Of a stretch of 34,369 bases of DNA, positions 32,193 to 34,369 are shown in pieces. Positions within the stretch are counted from its first letter, which is position 1, and every line of letters begins with the position of its first letter. The translations under genes and the position numbers were made by a program. The DNA is from Chloroflexota bacterium (GTDB lineage Bacteria > Chloroflexota > Anaerolineae > Ardenticatenales > Ardenticatenaceae), in the NCBI GenBank assembly GCA_003520455.1, contig DOUV01000631.1:1-34369 (forward strand), written 5' to 3'. Below the pieces are notes generated by a model. It ran no database searches and had not been told where the DNA came from. It saw only the letters and a list, made by a program, of their open reading frames with translations.

Positions 32193-34265
32193 ATGGAATT
32201 TCGCATTGCCGACACCTTTACTGACAGCCTCGCCAGGTTAACCGGGCAGGAACAAAAAGCCGTCAAAACGGCTGCCTTTGATTTGCAGTTGAACCCGGCC
32301 CAGCCCAGCCTGCAGTTTGATCGCCTGGATCGCGCCAAAGACCCCAACTTCTGGTCGGTGCGCGTCAATAGCGATATCCGCCTGATCGTCCACAAGACGG
32401 ATGCCAGCCTGCTGCTCTGCTATGTCGATCATCACGATGCCGCCTACAGTTGGGCCATGCGGCGCAAGATCGAGCGCCATCCGCGCACCGGGGCCGCCCA
32501 ACTGGTAGAAATCCGCGAACGGGTGGAGGAGATTCCCATGTTCAGGCACGTGGCAGTGGAGGCTCCCTCCGCTGCCAAACCACTGCTCTTTGCCGGCATT
32601 GGTGATGATGAACTGCTCAGTTATGGTGTGCCCGAGGATTGGATGGCGGACGTGCGGCAAGCGACCGAAGATACGCTGTTTGAACTTGTCGAACACCTGC
32701 CCCAGGAATCGGCCGAAGCGTTACTGGAGCTGGCAACGGGCGGCAAACCGGCCATCATCGCCCCGCCGGCCGGCGATACCAATCCGTTCGACCATCCCGA
32801 TGCCCAACGCCGCTTCCGGGTGTTGGCCGGCGTGGAAGAATTGGAACGCGCCCTCGAGTACCCGTGGGAAAAGTGGACCGTTTTTCTCCATCCGGCCCAA
32901 CGCCACCGGGTGGAACGGGAGTATAACGGCCCGGCCCGCGTCTCCGGCTCGGCCGGCACAGGCAAGACGGTGGTTGCGCTTCATCGGGCCGTTTTTCTGG
33001 CCCGGCAGCATCCCACAGCCAACATCGTGCTCACCACCTTCTCCGATGCCCTGGCCAACGCCTTGAATGTCAAGCTTTTGCGGTTGATTGGCAACCACTC
33101 TGCCGTACGCGAGCGTATCCAGATTCATTCGATGCGGGAGCTTGGCGCCGATCTCTACACGGCTGAGTTTGGCCCGCCCAACATTGTTGATCCGGAACTG
33201 GTACGCGCGCTCTTAACGGAGATCGCGGCTGCGACTCCCGGCCACCATTTCAGCGAACAGTTCCTCCTGGCGGAGTGGACGGAGGTCGTTGACGCGTGGC
33301 AGTTGGAGTCGTGGGAAAGCTATCGGGATGTGCCCCGGCTGGGACGCAAGACACGCATTGGCGGCAGGCAACGGGAACTGCTCTGGTCAATCTTCCAGCA
33401 ACTGCGCACCCAACTCAAACAGCGCCAAGTGGTGACGTGGCCGGTGGTCTATCGCAGGGTTGCCGAGCAGTTGGCGGCAAGCAGTGAGCGCCCCTTCGAT
33501 TTTGCCGTGGTTGATGAATCACAGGATCTAGATGTGGCTGAGCTGCGCTTTTTGGCAGCGTTTGGCAATCAACGAGCCGACAGCCTCTTTTTTGCGGGTG
33601 ATTTGGGGCAGCGCATTTTTCAGCAGCCCTTTTCGTGGAAAGGCGTGGGGGTGGACATTCGGGGCCGGTCGCATAGGCTCACCATCAACTACCGCACCAG
33701 CCACCAGATTCGGCAACAGGCAGACCGTCTTCTGCCCCTAGCGTTAGCCGACGTGGACGGAAACGTTGAGGAGCGGCGGGGGACAATTTCCGTGTTCAAC
33801 GGCCCGCCCCCGATGATTACCGTTGTTGAAGACACGGCTGTCGAAGCGCAGGTCGCCGGTCAATGGATCGCCGAGCGGCTGGAAGCCGGTTTGCGGCCTG
33901 AGGAAATTGGTGTGTTTGTGCGGGCGGAAGCACAGATAGCCCGGGCGTTAGAGGCCGTGAAGCTGGCGGGGGCAAAATCGGCCGAATTGGATGATAAGGT
34001 GATCCCAGCCAGAGATTGCATTGCCGTGAGTACCATGCACCTGGCAAAAGGGTTGGAGTTTCGGGCGGTGGCCGTGATGGCCTGCGATGATGAGGTCATA
34101 CCCTGGCAGCGTCGCATCGAAACGGTTGCCGACCTGTCCGATCTCGAAGAGGTCTACAACACCGAGCGGCATCTGCTGTACGTTGCCTGTACGCGGGCGC
34201 GCGATCATCTGCTCATCACAGGTGTTGAGCCGGCATCGGAGTTTCTGGATGATTTGCAGCGCTGA
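32193..34265 (+). CDS. RelE/ParE-like domain fused to a UvrD-type SF1 helicase
   Basis: A 690-residue protein. Residues 1-90 look like a RelE/ParE toxin fold (FRIADTFTDSLARL, FWSVRVNSDIRLIVHK, LLLCYVDHHDAAY). A linker follows, then an SF1 UvrD/Rep-type helicase with Walker A GSAGTGKT (252-259), Walker B VVDESQD (D441-E442), GDLGQRIF, then INYRTSHQIRQ, TMHLAKGLEFRAVAVM and YVACTRARDHLLI. All core motifs look intact. It probably moves along DNA for the restriction system. The RelE-like part may bind DNA or protein or act as a toxin, which cannot be told from sequence. No Shine-Dalgarno is visible; a REP hairpin takes its place. It follows Mod on the same strand after the RAYT insertion. A short gene-free tail of 104 bases follows to the window edge. 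Confidence 0.85.
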   Translation: MEFRIADTFTDSLARLTGQEQKAVKTAAFDLQLNPAQPSLQFDRLDRAKDPNFWSVRVNSDIRLIVHKTDASLLLCYVDHHDAAYSWAMRRKIERHPRTGAAQLVEIRERVEEIPMFRHVAVEAPSAAKPLLFAGIGDDELLSYGVPEDWMADVRQATEDTLFELVEHLPQESAEALLELATGGKPAIIAPPAGDTNPFDHPDAQRRFRVLAGVEELERALEYPWEKWTVFLHPAQRHRVEREYNGPARVSGSAGTGKTVVALHRAVFLARQHPTANIVLTTFSDALANALNVKLLRLIGNHSAVRERIQIHSMRELGADLYTAEFGPPNIVDPELVRALLTEIAAATPGHHFSEQFLLAEWTEVVDAWQLESWESYRDVPRLGRKTRIGGRQRELLWSIFQQLRTQLKQRQVVTWPVVYRRVAEQLAASSERPFDFAVVDESQDLDVAELRFLAAFGNQRADSLFFAGDLGQRIFQQPFSWKGVGVDIRGRSHRLTINYRTSHQIRQQADRLLPLALADVDGNVEERRGTISVFNGPPPMITVVEDTAVEAQVAGQWIAERLEAGLRPEEIGVFVRAEAQIARALEAVKLAGAKSAELDDKVIPARDCIAVSTMHLAKGLEFRAVAVMACDDEVIPWQRRIETVADLSDLEEVYNTERHLLYVACTRARDHLLITGVEPASEFLDDLQR

Positions 34266-34369
34266 TTCGGTTAGCTCATAAGGCGAGAAGCCGACGAATC
34301 CCGCGGCGCAGGGCGCCACTATCGGCCGGCCTGGCCACATCTTCGAATTGGGCTTTCTGCGACTACGGT

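Overview
The window looks like a GC-rich bacterial chromosome, most probably Chloroflexota. The organism call is an inference from three things: a Gram-positive-type SOS box (GAAC-N4-GTTC) over a consensus promoter in front of lexA, the mix of transposon families, and the presence of four-helix-bundle and REP/RAYT units. No rRNA or tRNA gene was seen, so the call rests on style, not on a marker.

Left part (1-5750): chromosomal genes. There is the end of an unidentified gene, lexA on the minus strand with its own terminator, promoter and operator, then on the plus strand a GntR/FCD regulator lacking its DNA-binding domain, an N-terminal fragment of a class V aminotransferase, a shikimate-kinase-type kinase, a UPF0173 metallo-hydrolase and a YifB/ComM-type AAA+ ATPase.

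Middle part (5750-19300): an insertion-sequence graveyard. It holds a serine-recombinase remnant, an IS1634-type element whose transposase is frameshifted, a DDE transposase fragment cut off by that element, and an IS66-type element with matching terminal repeats and a perfect 8-bp target duplication but a wrecked transposase. The IS66 element sits inside a small membrane-protein reading frame. An intact CHASE4-HAMP-PAS-GGDEF-EAL protein follows, then an IS3-type element with a nonsense codon and a frameshift. That element has cut off the end of a secreted M6-type metalloprotease. Last comes an IS110-type element with a structured 5' leader that could be its bridge RNA.

Right part (19800-34369): a co-directional defence island. 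It starts with a DUF262-HNH-AlbA_2 fusion protein and two McrA-like HNH proteins that share their C-terminal nuclease and probably a middle sensor domain. A restriction-like operon follows: Res (SF2 helicase plus PD-ExK nuclease), Mod (beta-class DNA methyltransferase), and an SF1 helicase with an N-terminal RelE/ParE-like domain.

The most unusual feature is that both gene junctions of this operon are occupied by small protein-coding inserts with flanking palindromes. Between Res and Mod lies a four-helix-bundle (S23-type) gene bracketed by hexamer-periodic palindromes. Between Mod and the helicase lies a RAYT (REP-associated tyrosine transposase) gene bracketed by REP hairpins. The Mod target-recognition region is visibly poorer in GC than the rest of that gene, which suggests specificity exchange.
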